Below, piece after piece: positions 47,801 through 59,913 of a DNA stretch of 64,000 nt. A program made the position numbers and the translations under genes. A model generated the notes under the pieces. That model was not told where the DNA came from. It saw only the letters and a list, made by a program, of their open reading frames with translations, and made no database searches. The stretch lies in contig OY821740.1 of the NCBI GenBank assembly GCA_963682055.1, positions 10,564,814 to 10,628,813 of the forward strand, in the 5' to 3' direction. This DNA comes from Primula veris (lineage: Eukaryota > Streptophyta > Magnoliopsida > Ericales > Primulaceae). The first letter of the stretch is position 1. The number at the start of each line of letters is the position of its first letter.

Positions 47801-49800
47801 CCGTTATTGTGCGTATCTATAGGTAAAAGAACATTTGGTAAGCTTAGAGAAAGATCAAATGGTTCAAAATCAAGCTTTTCGTCTTTAAGCTTTTCTGGCT
47901 GTTTAACAGGATGGTTTAGAAATAGGTCTAATCCCATGGTACTTGTTCCTTCTATATCGTCAGAGTCAAAATTCAAGAAACAATTTGATAACATTGGAGT
48001 TTCAACGTTTTTGCCTTTATCTTTAAAGCTTGGGCTTATACTATATATCCGCTCACATAAAGCCACCTCGGGAACTTTACTACCCTCAGAAACATCCCTC
48101 TTTGGTTCCATAACAACAGTGTCTACAACCTCGCACACATAGGTTACAAAATTGTTTTGTTCGTGTTTCTCTTTCATGGGCGTTAGCTCTTCGATAAGAT
48201 CAGCCTTATTTTCCTCTTTATTTTCTCCAATCTCTTCAAATGCATCTTCATTGACAGCTGACCCTTTTTTTACCAGATCTTCCACACTTTTTTGTGTTTC
48301 AAATTTCAATTTCTTCTCATAAACACCATCTTCATTGTTTTCTGATTCAAGTAAAGATTTCCCTCCTTTCTGTTTCTCTTCTTGACCAACAGCGTCTTTA
48401 CATGATGATACCAAGGAATCTGATTTCGCCTCATCCTCTTCCATATTGTTGTCGCCCAGTTCTTCAAATTCGAGCATATTATGTGACATCATAACTCCTA
48501 TTGCTTCAGGTTCAGGTTCAAGCTCTCCTTCTTCCATTTCACTTGTATAACCACTCTTTACCAGCACATTTTCAATTTTTATCATTTTCTCACACTTCTT
48601 TTCCTCACTATCAGGGGCTTCTCTCTCGGTACTCTTCGATTGCTCACTTTCCAAATCTTTCATTTTTGTACTCTCATTTTTCAAATCCTTCATCCTGGTA
48701 CACTCGAATTGGTCGCTTTCCAAATCCTTCTTTATCGTATTTTTTGATTGCTCACCCTCCAAATCCTTTATTTTGGTATGTTTCAATTGCCCAGATTCAA
48801 AACTCTTTATTTTCGTACTCTCGGATTGCTCACATTCATGACCCTTACTTCTGGTACTTTTCGATTGCTCACTTTCGAAATCTTTCAATTTACTTTCCAA
48901 TTGCTCACTTTTAACACCCTTTATTTTGACACTCTTCGATTGCTCACTTTCGAAATCTATCAATTTGGTACTTTTGGATTGCTCACTTTCGACACCCTTC
49001 AATTTGATTCTTTTCCACTGCTCACTTGCAACACCTTTCGTTTTGGTACTCTTAGATTGCTCACTTTCAAACACTTTCATTTTGCTACTCTTAGACTGCT
49101 CATTTTCAAAATCCTTCTTTTTGATACTTTTTGATTGGTCGCTCTCCAAATCCTTCTTTTTAGTACTCTTCAATTGCTCAGTTTCAAACTCCTTCGTTTT
49201 GGTACTCTTCGATAGCTCACTTCCCGAATCTTTCGAGGACGGCGAAGATTTCCTTTCGCTTATTTTTTGTGAAAACCTCATGCTCCCCTTCTCCTCCAGT
49301 CTAACCTGATTCCCTACAAGGGTAATATCGTCATTATCCTTCCCAATCCCAAATCTTTGCCACGACGAAACACTAGCCTCTCTCCTAGGCCTATCCCTCT
49401 CCGACCTAAACCCCTTAGGAATCTCTCTCCTAGGTGAACGCGAGAAGCTTTCCGAACGATGATTCCTATCACCACTAAAGCCACTTCTCGGTGAAGAGCT
49501 CAGAATACCTCTTTCACCGCCTTCCCTATAACGATCATGGCGTACACTTCGATCATAACCATCTTCATAATCCGACCGCTTTCTACCTGTCCTAGAACTC
49601 TCTCTATCATCCTCTAACCGGTCATAACGAGAAGAAAAGGATGAAGACACTCCTTTTCTTCCATTTTCGGGATTATGTTGAAAACTACGATGAGAAGATG
49701 AGCGGCTAAGGCTAGTCTCGTTGTCTCTTCTCCCCCAATCCTTGAAAACGCCCTTTTCTTCGAGCGAATCGAGATCTTCACTAGACCTAAACCGCTTCAT
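44844..49800 (-). CDS. OBE4: OBERON4/TITANIA-type PHD-finger protein (1300 aa)
   Basis: OBERON proteins are nuclear PHD-finger regulators needed for embryonic root and shoot meristem set-up. There are two exons, 49800-46455 and 45400-44844, joined by a GT-AG intron of 1054 bp; the sum is 3903 nt. The N-terminus (MKRFRSSEDLD, then an Arg/Ser-rich region with IPKGFRSERDRPRREAS at 127-143) is as in OBE3/OBE4. Residues 193-400 are a charged tandem repeat. The Cys/His-rich PHD finger is at about 945-1020 (CDCKVCSQ, CSNCMCLVCSKYD, CDVCLHWCHADC) and is followed by the OBERON-specific region. Exon 2 ends in a coiled coil (about 1190-1295). The length is nearer OBE4 (about 1160 aa) than OBE3 (about 730), hence the symbol. 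Orthology is not proven. Confidence 0.88.
48601..49224 (-). repeat. 39-bp coding minisatellite in OBE4-like gene
   Basis: About 16 units of 13 residues with consensus SEQSKSTK-x-KDFE cover residues 193-400. On the plus strand this appears as a recurring TCGATTGCTCACTTTC motif. The array keeps the frame and has drifted between copies, but several units are still close. It also generates long open frames on the opposite strand, which are shadows. Confidence 0.9.
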
Positions 49801-50414
49801 ACTTTATTACCACAATACTATGTACGTTTTTTAATCCAGAATACACAGAATCATTAATGTTCAGACCATAAAAGAGCTACTAGAAATGGCCCACAATCTT
49901 CAATTACCCTCGACGAATTACTTAAACAACTAAAATGGTCAAAATCCCTAGATTGATGGAAATGAGGTCAAAAACCTTAATTGTTTAGCCGATTTCATAG
50001 AATCGTCTATCGAAGAGATTAACCACTCAATACCCACTTTGCAAAATCATTTCTTTAAATCAATTTGAGGTCCAAAACAATGTTTCCATGAGAGGGGAAT
50101 CAATTGAGCTAAAAAACCCTAACTTTGAGCCGATTTCCCAATGAATTAATTGCCTGCATAAAAATCTAAATAAATGAATACCCACTTTATAAAATCATAT
50201 AAAAACATAAATAAGTATGTATAGAGAGGTTCAAAACCCTTGTGTTTGAGAGGGTGCATTGAGTTGAAAAACCATAAAGTAAATGAAAATAATAATAATA
50301 ACTCTGATAACGAATGAACAATTCATGTTTACATATATATATATACATACATATTATGTATAAAGATAGTAACTTTACCGGAGAGAGATAGAGAGAGAGT
50401 CGTGCGGCGGCGAT

Positions 50415-50416
<2 letters not shown>

Positions 50417-50447
<31 letters not shown>
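50417..50447. repeat. (GA)n microsatellite upstream of OBE4-like gene
   Basis: A pure GA tract of about 31 bp lies 617 bp upstream of the OBE4-like ATG. It probably lies in the 5' leader or core promoter, read as (CT)n on the sense strand, as is common in plant leaders. Confidence 0.8.
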
Positions 50448-50451
<4 letters not shown>

Positions 50452-50978
50452 CAATGCGTGTAATAAAAGAGAAAGTAAAGTCCAGCAATTGTTCATTTCT
50501 TAGTCAACGTTGTTTCATTGTTTAAATCAAACTTTAACAATATATTGTTTTTTGGGTCTTTCTATTTTCGATTTTTGATGATTATAAACCAAGGTTTTGA
50601 ATACATATCAGATTTGGTTCATAATTTTAAGAATATTTGTGTTGGGTGTGTGTATTTGGATGATCATAAGGATCACATTCGCATGTGATGTGTTAAGATA
50701 TTACGTAATAATATATCATTTTATTGTTTACAAAAAAAGGATGTAATGGTGAGTTTTATTCAGTATAGACTAAGATGTAAGATACTTTTAGCGTGACACT
50801 TGATGAATTTTTTAAGTGCGGGTAAAGATACACTCGGAGTATATAGAAATACATTTATTAACTTATGCGTATAGTTTGGAGTTCATATGATATATTCATG
50901 AGTTACCATGTCGTTAAAAATCATGTTTGTATGCTAAAGGTATTTTACAATTTAGTTCATATCGAATAATGACGAAAA

Positions 50979-51200
50979 TATCATTCATCTCTTATTTTTC
51001 GAGCTCGTGACAATAAAGTATAAACTACTTCTATGTGAGGTTATCATTCATCTCTTATTTTTCGAGTTCATGATGAAGATATGTTATGCACGTTAATAGT
51101 AAACTAGTTTGATGTGGAGTTATCATTCATCTCTTATTTTTTGAGCTCATAACGAATATATGTTATGCACGTTCATAATAAACTACTTTGACACATTTCA
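50979..51200. repeat. Three-copy imperfect tandem repeat
   Basis: TATCATTCATCTCTTATTTT begins copies at 50,979, 51,042 and 51,121. Periods are 63 and 79 bp because the first copy lacks the GATATGTTATGCACG segment present in the other two. Confidence 0.8.
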
Positions 51201-53917
51201 AAACCATGCATGCATTGTGTTGGGTTAATGAATAGGCATTCATGCAGTCTTACTCAATTTGGAATTAGGCTTATGTCCCCTCATTGTTCGGAAGCATCAT
51301 GTTCTGAACAAGTGGCAACAAAATTAGACGAAAGCACAAAACCAACTTTATAAGGTATATATAACCAACAACCACTTCCATTGAAGAACACTATGTACTA
51401 GATGACAACTCATAAATCACAAAAGATTGGAAAAAACACAAATGCCCGGCTCAAACAACAGTCGTTATCGTATTCTTTTGAGTGCATTAGATTTCTAAAA
51501 GTGACATTTTCTTTTTACTTTATAAAACAAATTAGGGGTTAATTCGTCGTTATTTGTTGTCAAATTGGGTTGGTTGTAGGAAGTAGGGGATGGGTAGGGT
51601 GATTAAGCAAGTTTGAATTATAAAAAGAGAAAGAGAGACTTGAGTACGCAAAGTGTATTTGGTCTTGACTTGGGATGCTCAAAAAAAGAAATGTCAAAAA
51701 AAATAAATATATAATGTGACGTGCCCACGGTGCAATGTTAGCAATTGTCAAACGTAATGTTTCAAATGAGACACGTGACATGAATTTATTGGAAGGAAAA
51801 AAGTGACTAAAGAAAACGACGATACAGCTGTGTTATGAAACAATTATCAAATTAAAGTGAAGTTAACAATATATATATGTAACAGTACAAATACACTAGT
51901 CAAGATCGGTCTCTTCCAGATCTAAATATGGTCCAATAGACTTGCCTTTTTATCTTTTGTAAAAGTTCACAAAATAAAAACATACCTTACTTACATCAAT
52001 ATCTTAACTAAGGGTTGCATAGTAACTTAACTACTACTATTAATTAAATTTATACACCTTATTTTATTTTTGTTTTGATAGGTGAATACTGAATACCCAC
52101 CCCCTCGTCATACATTCATTTTCAAAAATACATTTCTTTTTACATAAATTATAAAACTGTCATTGAATAAAAGAAACTATCAAATACGAATACTAATTAA
52201 TATACATAGTTACCATTATATTCTGATCACACCGTTATTATATCTTTATCTTTCCTATCGATGACAAAATTTACAACTCATGCATCAAAACTCTTTTTAT
52301 TTTTGTTGAGTATAACAAAAAATCAAACAATTTACTATAAGAACTTTCTTTGGCCATAGATGTTCGGTCTCCGCCCTAAGGTTTTATACGTCTCCCTCTT
52401 TTTCTTTGGCAATTTTTATAATCATCATTTAACTAACAAATTTTACCGAAAACACAAATTCACATATTTCATCAACCATCGCGTGAGCGTATGCCGCTAG
52501 TATGTATATATACTAGTAATCGTGCCTCACGCGTTGCGTGTGCGGTGTGTAATGTAATAAAAATATAGAAAATAACTATAGTTATGATATAAATACGTGG
52601 ATAATAAAAAAAACATAGTTTAAAATTTAAAAGAATGTTTGTTTGTTAAAGAGTGATAATAGTTTTATTAGTTTTTAGTTTTTATATTTTTATGTAAGTA
52701 TGATATTATTGTAATTAATATAAATGTGTAGATGTATTTTTGAAAAAAAATGACTAAATTGCGCCGCCTCATTTGACATGGGTTAACTTATTATAAAAAT
52801 ATGATAAAGTATTCAAATTGTTTATAGTTTATAATGTACTCACATCATGTAGAGTTCAATTTAACGGATAAATAAAATCAATTGAATGGTCTAGATTAAT
52901 TCATGTTTATATTCATCACAAAATAATATTTTTATATAATTTTAATATAAGAAATATAAATTGTGATTTTGTAAATTAAAACTAACTTTACAACATAATA
53001 AAAACTCAAATAAAATTATCGAACACTAGTTGAAACTATGCTAAACTTAAATATTATTATTTGACCGAACATTGTCCCATGAATGAAAATTACAAAAATA
53101 CATTAATTAATCTAAATCATTGTATTGTGTTTATTTCATCAATTAGACTGAAATACAAGGATGTGAGTGCATTATAAACGGTAAAAAATTTGAATATATA
53201 AATGTGAATGCATTATAGACGAAGTACGATATTTCTACAAAATAGTTTCTATAAACTAGTTTTCAGAGGATTGTTCAATATAAGATTAATATGGCCATAT
53301 CGGTTATATCATTTTGGGATAATCACAATAATTTAATATACCCATTAATATAACTGGAGTTAATTTTTCATTCACAACTGCTTCAATAAGTATCTTTAAC
53401 CCGTTAATCTTAACAAAAACAGAGAAAGATTTACAATATATTTATTATCAAAGACTTGGCCAGAAAATAAAGTATAGGAACCGTTTTCTAGAAAGGTTAA
53501 TTTGACAGAACTAAAAATGGATGTGATAAAAGTCGCCTTGAAAATGTGGGACCCGACTTTTCTTTAGGAAATCTCGATCCCAATCCGACAAAAGTCGAGA
53601 CTCGGTTTTTTGACACCCGACCTTTGGCATCCGATTTTTCGGAATCCCGTAAAATCGGAATAGGTAGTGATTTATCTAGTTACCTTAATAGTTTTTCTGC
53701 TTAGTTTTATGTATAGTAAAACATTCTCTAGAATGTACAAATACAGAACTAGCAGATCGTAAGCAGCACAGAAAGGTGTCGGTCTTCTAAATGAATCGAT
53801 GAATACAATCTCTCGTTACATCGTCATTATCTCGAAGGATCGACATTCTTTACTAGGTATGGGATACGTGACGTATATGATGTTTAAAAGTAAATATTTA
53901 TTGATGGTAAATTGGTA

Positions 53918-54149
53918 TTCCTTCCGTTTTTATTTAATTGTTCATTACGAAACTAAGTGCAATTTTGATCGGCTTATAACTTGTATCAAAATTGTCGGAA
54001 TGAATTTTTTAAAAAGTTGATCATATAGTTCAAATGTTAAATTTTATGATTAGATTTAAAAAAAATTCATTTCGACAATTTTGATACAGGTTATAAGCCG
54101 GTCAAAATTACACGTAGTTTCATAATGAACAATTAAATGGAAACGGAAG
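53918..54149. mobile_element. Complete Stowaway-type MITE
   Basis: This is a 232-bp near-perfect hairpin. Left arm TTCCTTCCGTTTTTATTTAA pairs with a right arm reading, reversed, CTTCCGTTTCCATTTAA. TA lies on both sides (53,916-53,917 and 54,150-54,151). The arms pair through ATTTTGATCGGCTTATAAC and its complement, with a short central loop near 54,040. A 73-codon ORF overlapping the left half is a by-product. It is of the same family as the cut element at 1-176. Confidence 0.88.
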
Positions 54150-54622
54150 TAACTTGATATATATCGTGTTTATAGAAACTGTTAAATGTTTTCTATAGTT
54201 AGGTGTTGGCCTGGGACAATTTTACAACTTGGAATTTGTATGGGTAAGAAATAAGAATTGACTAAAGATATCACAAACACAAGGCAAGAGACCCTTATCT
54301 AAAACTTAAGGAATGTATTGTTTTGTCGGTCATGATGTTTTCTTCTCAAAAAAGAGATTATTATATACACTTGCTTTTCCCATTTTTCTAGCCAACTTTT
54401 TCCACAGAATTCCCATTCCATTCGAAAAAAATCTTAAACCTCTATAATGGCTTATCTTAGTTGAGCCATCCCCATCATCCAAAACCAGAATTGCTCAACC
54501 CAACTATAAAGTAAGAAAATTAGTTTTCAATTTTTTTTTACAAATTAGTAACCATTAGATTCTGCCGAAGTGATGCAACCGATTTAGCAGAACGCATCCC
54601 TGAAAACGGGATACAAAAAAGA

Positions 54623-54880
54623 GAACAAAATTCCAAGCTTAATATACACATGCAAATGTCATACTAAGTGATATACTTATATGTGATCATAATGTTCATG
54701 GACATGTTCAACACCCGACGTCCACGCCCGAGCTTAGTCACATACTTATACCGAACAAAATTCCAAGCCTAATATACACATGCAAATGTCATACTAAGTG
54801 ATATACTGATATGTGGTCATAATGTTCATGGACATGTTCAACACCCAACGTCCACGCCCGAGCTTAATCACATACTTATA
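54623..54880. repeat. Two-copy tandem repeat, period 130 bp
   Basis: Copies start at 54,623 and 54,753 with GAACAAAATTCCAAG. They differ at only a handful of bases, and both contain CATGGACATGTTCAACACCC. It is a recent duplication, non-coding. Confidence 0.9.
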
Positions 54881-56090
54881 CCTGATGAGAAATTTTATCG
54901 ATTACGATGACCCAACTTCATAAAACCTAGAAATTATTGTAACATGGCCTATATAATTTATTACTTTTATTTGTCTAGTTTTATGTGGTGGAACTTGGAA
55001 GATACTATGATTTCAGCTTGATACAAAATAACAAGTACACAATTCAACATTGACACCTCTCTTACACAGCAGGAACACGATTTATCTCATAAAATTTCCA
55101 AATAAGAAAAGAGAATCAAAACTCAAAAGGAGAGTTCAAAACAACTCAGATTCTCAAGAATTTTTGGACAAAATTGAAGGAAAAGTTGAGTTCTAAACTA
55201 AAGGGTGACCAGCTTAAAAAAAACTAGATGGTGGTGACCTGGAGTACTTGGCGTGACAAGCTTGTCCTTTGGTATGTATATATTCTGAGAAATTAGGATG
55301 CACTTACTGTGAGTATAAGCCTTGACCGGAAAGATTCTAAGAGAAAGTAAGGGAATCCGGCAGATGATTTTATAGATGATAGTCAAAATTATGTTCATTC
55401 AATTGTTGCATTATAGTTTTTCAGACTTCTGTATGTGAAATTTATATATTTAGATAAAATACTTTCTCGCCATTAATGAGAGGTCTGCAACAAAACATAC
55501 AAACTCAAATACATTCTAAGCTACTTTGTTTTATTTCAGGGCTCCTTTTTCCAAAGAGATTGTGACGAGCCGGTTCACCATGGCACATTTGTGCTACGCG
55601 TAAACTAAATATATCAACTACCTATAGAACTAGCTTAGGCTTGTGAGGTTGCAGTTTCATGTGAAAACACTGAATTTTTAGATTGGAAACAAAAACCAGA
55701 AAAGGTCAGCTTACAAGCTGACCAGCTGACCAACGAGATGCACCCAGCTCTTAAGCAAAAACGCAGAATACCGAGTTTATAAGGTGGAATCAAACAAGCC
55801 AGTGATGCTAAAACTAGAAACCAGAACCAAAATTTCAAGGCAGAAGTAACAGAAAACAGAATAGAAAGGGATAAAGAGAAACTGGGAAGAGACCTCTTTT
55901 ATTCTACAAACACGGGCAAGGGAATCTATGCAATTCGAATTCCCTTGGATTAACATAACTAGTCATAACTCTGAACGTTTTAAAAAGAACAAAATGGTTT
56001 CGAGGCCAGCCTCTCGAAGACAACAATTTCAATGGTTTTTACACATGCCACAATCCGTCTTTAGTGTCATCAAATTAAGCATTACCAAAG

Positions 56091-59000
56091 CTATTCATTT
56101 TTGTGTCTCTTGAAAATACGGGAGAACAAAGACAAAAGCCAATGCCAGAAGATCACCAACCAGTTACTTGGTTTAGGTTTAGGCTCAGGCCTCGGTCCAA
56201 ACAACCCCTTATATAGCTCCTTTTGTTTTTGATAAACGGCTTTCTCGTCTTGAGCTATCAACCGAAGCTCCCTCGTAATTGCTTTGTCTTCCGGAGCAAA
56301 TTTACGAGCTTTGAGAAAATCTTCACGGGCAGCATCAGTCTGCCCGAGCTCTGATTTCGCCTTTCCTCTTCTGAATAAGGCTTTTACGTTGTTTTCATCC
56401 TCAGCAAGCGCCTATATATCATATCAATATGAATAAGGGGCAATTCCCATAAGGTGACACATTTTGAACTTATTAGTTATTACCCATCAGAATGCTTTTC
56501 CAATAACAGTTTATTAATGCATGTCCATTGTCCACTACCAGTGAAATTAGTTATAAGTGAATACTGATATCTATGTTAATCAAATTCAGTTAAAATTGTA
56601 TACGCATAAAAAATGAAACTAGTCAAGTTAACAGTGGCAATCAAAGAGAAATTCATCGAAGTGCATGTAAGCCATCTAAAAGGGAACTGACTTTTTCCAC
56701 GTGACTTAATGGGAATTATGTCTTCTATTAGTTGTTCAATGGTAATTCACTAATTCTTATACAAAAAAAAAACACAACAGATGAGCACAAAATTTGGCAA
56801 TCTTGTCCCACCCCGAAAAAACAAAATACTAAATTTGTTATGAAAGCGAGTAGACTTGAACCATGCTGCATTGCGCAATTGCTAAATAGCACAATTTTAG
56901 ACAAAATACCCATCCCAAGAAAACAAAATATTACATTTGTTATGAAAGAGAGTAGACTGGTACCATGCTGCATTGCGCGATGGCTTCTTCAAATCGTTTG
57001 AGCTTAATCAAGCAAGCTGCAATATTTAGATGACAAGGATTTTTCACCGCCAAAGCCATATCTCTATACTTGCCAAATAACTGGAACATAAAATCATCAC
57101 CCATGTATGCTATAGCCTAGAAAGCAAAAAGTAGTATGTCAGGGAAAAATAATTACCCCACAGTATAAACTTGTAACCTAAGATTTGCTTGATTGCGGAG
57201 GTTAACCTCAGTTTTTTACTTAAAAGCTGGACTACATTTGGTGTACCAGCTTAAAAGCTGGCCTTTTTCACCTGAAAAGGCTGCATAAATCCCTTTTTTC
57301 TTTTCAACCTCGAAAAAATTCAGCTTAAAAGTTGCAAGTAAACAAACCCTTGTTTGGGAAATGAAAATCTTGTTCAAGAACATGAGCTAAGGAGAAATAA
57401 CCATTTCATATTGTTGCATAGCTTCTTCCAGTTTGTCCTCCTTGAACAAAGCATTTCCATCCATCTTTCTCCTATCAGCTGAACTGATCCTCTCCTCCAC
57501 CGTCATGTCACTACGAGCTTTTCCCTATAAAAAGCAATTATTTATTATAAATACCGATACCCAAAGAGATGTACACCCAATATGGAAAACGCAACTTCTT
57601 AATGAATAAGATTGTTAGAGCAACTCACTTCTTTGGTTTCATCAAAACCAATCAGCTCAACTTCGTAGATAAGATCCGCTTTTGGTGGTACGTTTGGAAA
57701 AGAAAAGTTACCTTCTTCTCCGTAGCCTAGTTCCCACCCCACGTTTAACAATGCACGTTCACCAGCTATCATGCTTGTGACACCAATACCCAGTCCAGTC
57801 ATTTCTTTCTTTTCTGGTAGAAAAAGGACATTATTAATTTAGAAAAAAAAATGGAATATGAATGACGAGCTGAAGAACGCCAAATTTAGTAGTTAATCCA
57901 ATTAATAGCTGATATCGGAAAAGCATGAAGAGAAAATAGTTTTTTAAAGCTAAAAACATCGACCCTTCTTTTTAAATTGATTTCTACTTCTTTGGTTTCT
58001 TTCGATTCTCTTTTTCTTTTCTGCAATCAGTTTGGGCCATTTGTGTTTTTGAGTCGTCTTAGGCTATTGCGCATGAAAAAAGCTTAAAAGATCCTCTTTA
58101 GGGTTTCTTTTCAGCTGGAAAACAAAGCGTACTGATTAGGGTTTCACAGCCAAATACCAAAAATTTCGATGTTAGAAAGAACTTCTGCCACAAAAATTTC
58201 CCAAGGCTAACTTTGCTGAACTTCAACTAAATTGACCTTTTATTAACACAAAGAACTGCACTCAAATTAATTCGATAAATGTATGACACCAATGACCTAG
58301 ATGAATGGGATCCGTTGGAAATTCCAAAGGTAATGGAGAACACGTCCAGTATTTTATTGCAACAATAAACAATTTGAGATTCTGATGGGCAAAGACAAAA
58401 GTACCTTTGCCTATGATGAGCTCCAATGGTCGTTGTTCAAGCCATGTGTCATCAAATTTGTGTTTAGTTGTCTCAACCCATCCCCTATAATGCACTATTC
58501 ATATATTGAAAATGCAGAATAAGGATTTTTTTTTCATTTAGGGAAAAACTTTTTTAGTAATTTGCCAAGAAAAAAACCCGCCAAGAAAGTTGCAATTACA
58601 ATAAAATTTCATATTTAAGACTTACAAAAGCATGTTGAATATTTGGATGGCTTTTGACCATGACCTTCCTTGATGACTTGCTTAGTGATTTTCGCGTGAA
58701 GAAATTCAATTTTGGAATCAACTTTTGGAGGTCCATCATTATCTTGCGAAAATTCACTATGCACATATGAAGCACTTTCGGCAACTATTTCACTTTCCTC
58801 TTCGTCAGCTGGAACAAAATAAAGACAGCAATGAATTAATTTTGATTAGAAAAAATCTCTGGCTTGTCCACACCTGAGATATTGATTTACCATTATGAAA
58901 CAATGAGGTATGAAAAATAAGACGATATGATTTCAAATTGCGATTTATATTTTGTCAGTTTATGATGAGAACAACAGTTACAAAATAGTAATTACCACTT

Positions 59001-59913
59001 TGGTTTGTGTAGCCCAATTGCTTAAGATAAACCATTGGTAACAAACATTTGGTTTCTAAAGGTTAACAAAACTAATTCTGTCGTTTCATTTAATGCATGC
59101 ATTTTCATATTCTCGTGAAGCTAAAACCTGAAGCCTACCTTCCAAAAAAAACCCTGAAGCCTTACTAATATGCACGTGTATATACTCAATAGATTAGAGA
59201 AAGGAAAGAGCAAATAGATGAACTTAAATTTTCATCCATCTTCACTGCTTCTTATTGGTTATAAAGTCAAATGAGATCACAGAAAATTGAATTGAGGGTA
59301 AACATTATTCATTAATTCAAAAAGAAATAGGGTTTAGATGAATTTATATTGTACCGAATATGGACTGATGTATCCCATTACTTCGATCGGATATTAGATT
59401 AAAATGTCAAACAATAATAAGAAACTGCTCTATTTTAAGAGCTTATAAAGCTAAAAATCAGAGTAGATGCTGACACAGCGGGTCTGTTTGGCTGCAGTCT
59501 TTAGTATTTAAGCAAATGAACTACTTATTCGAGGATGACAAAAAGATCAATTCCGTTTAATGTTATTAGTTTTTTCTGGCTAACAAAGCAAATAAAAAAG
59601 CAGTAACTCCTGAGCAGGGACAATCAATTTTGTTTCGGTGTAATAAGATATTGGCAAACAAGAAGCAAATAAACAAAGCACCATGTAAAGACGCACAAAA
59701 ATGAAACAAAGAAGGTAAAGAACTTAGAAACTAATTTAGTGTACATATTTAATGCATAAAAACTAAATCTTAACCAAACATGAAATAGCAATTTGCAGAA
59801 AGCAAACAAGCTGATTTTAGAAACTCCAACCAAACAAACCCGAAGCGGAGAATAAGAAGGAAAGTATTGAGATTACCAACTAATGTTTTTTCAAGCTCTT
59901 GAACTTCCTCCAT
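56091..59913 (-). CDS. TWD1: TWISTED DWARF 1 / FKBP42 immunophilin (7 exons, 363 aa)
   Basis: TWD1 is a membrane-anchored FKBP-like co-chaperone that binds HSP90 and ABCB auxin transporters. Exons are 59913-59877, 58808-58626, 58494-58405, 57813-57629, 57524-57402, 57116-56964 and 56411-56091. All are GT-AG and the sum is 1092 nt. The FKBP-like domain runs over about 50-165 (IIKEGHGQKPSKYST-type start in exon 2, VGWELGYGEEGNFSFPNVPP in exon 4, ending GFDETKE). The TPR region is about 175-290 (KMDGNALFKEDKLEEAMQQY, NPCHLNIAACLIKLKRFEEA, NNVKALFRRGKAKSELGQ), with the Asn, Lys and Arg residues used to grip an HSP90 tail. A calmodulin-binding-like basic stretch follows, then a C-terminal membrane anchor (341-357, NWLVIFWHWLLSLFSRIF) and a basic tail. 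Length equals Arabidopsis TWD1 (about 365 aa). The first 13 residues differ from Arabidopsis, so the start is slightly less certain. Confidence 0.94.
59479..59852. mobile_element. hAT-like MITE in TWD1 intron 1
   Basis: The left end is GGGTCTGTTTGGCTGCAGTC and the right end, reversed, is GGGTTTGTTTGGTTGGAGTT, a common plant hAT-like terminus. The element is non-coding and ends only about 25 bp from the exon 1 donor (59,876). No clear target duplication was seen. Confidence 0.5.

Larger units (their letters stand above)
50448..56090. other. Intergenic between OBE4-like gene and TWD1
   Basis: No supported gene. The region holds a three-copy imperfect repeat (50,979-51,200), a complete Stowaway-type MITE (53,918-54,149) and a two-copy 130-bp repeat (54,623-54,880). 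At 53,560-53,660 GGGACCCGACTTTT/CCGACAAAAGTCG-like motifs are scattered. Around 52,505 a CACGCGTTGCGTG-containing segment resembles starts of Helitron-like elements, but ends could not be proven. Short ORFs at 51,560-51,781, 55,198-55,398 and 55,635-55,838 have no family. TWD1's 3' UTR is at the right end. Confidence 0.45.

Noticed and set aside
48294..49309. Overlapping ORFs of 66-137 codons on the plus strand opposite the OBE4-like gene
   Set aside because: They result from the 39-bp coding repeat, which is open in several frames. There is no separate gene signal.
52505..53677. Possible non-autonomous Helitron
   Set aside because: A start-like CACGCGTTGCG block and a CCGATTTT..AAAATCGG hairpin before CTAG at about 53,672-53,677 are suggestive. 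No 5' TC end or related copy could be confirmed, so it is not listed as a feature.
55635..55838. 67-codon ORF with a hydrophobic N-terminus, minus strand, just past TWD1
   Set aside because: It lies in the likely TWD1 3' region, has no family, and shows no coding-type composition.
14220..59913. A functional cluster of the five genes as an undescribed system
   Set aside because: The genes belong to unrelated, well-known families with their own promoters and large spacers. No shared domain or co-regulation beyond the DUO1-TOP2 divergence is visible.
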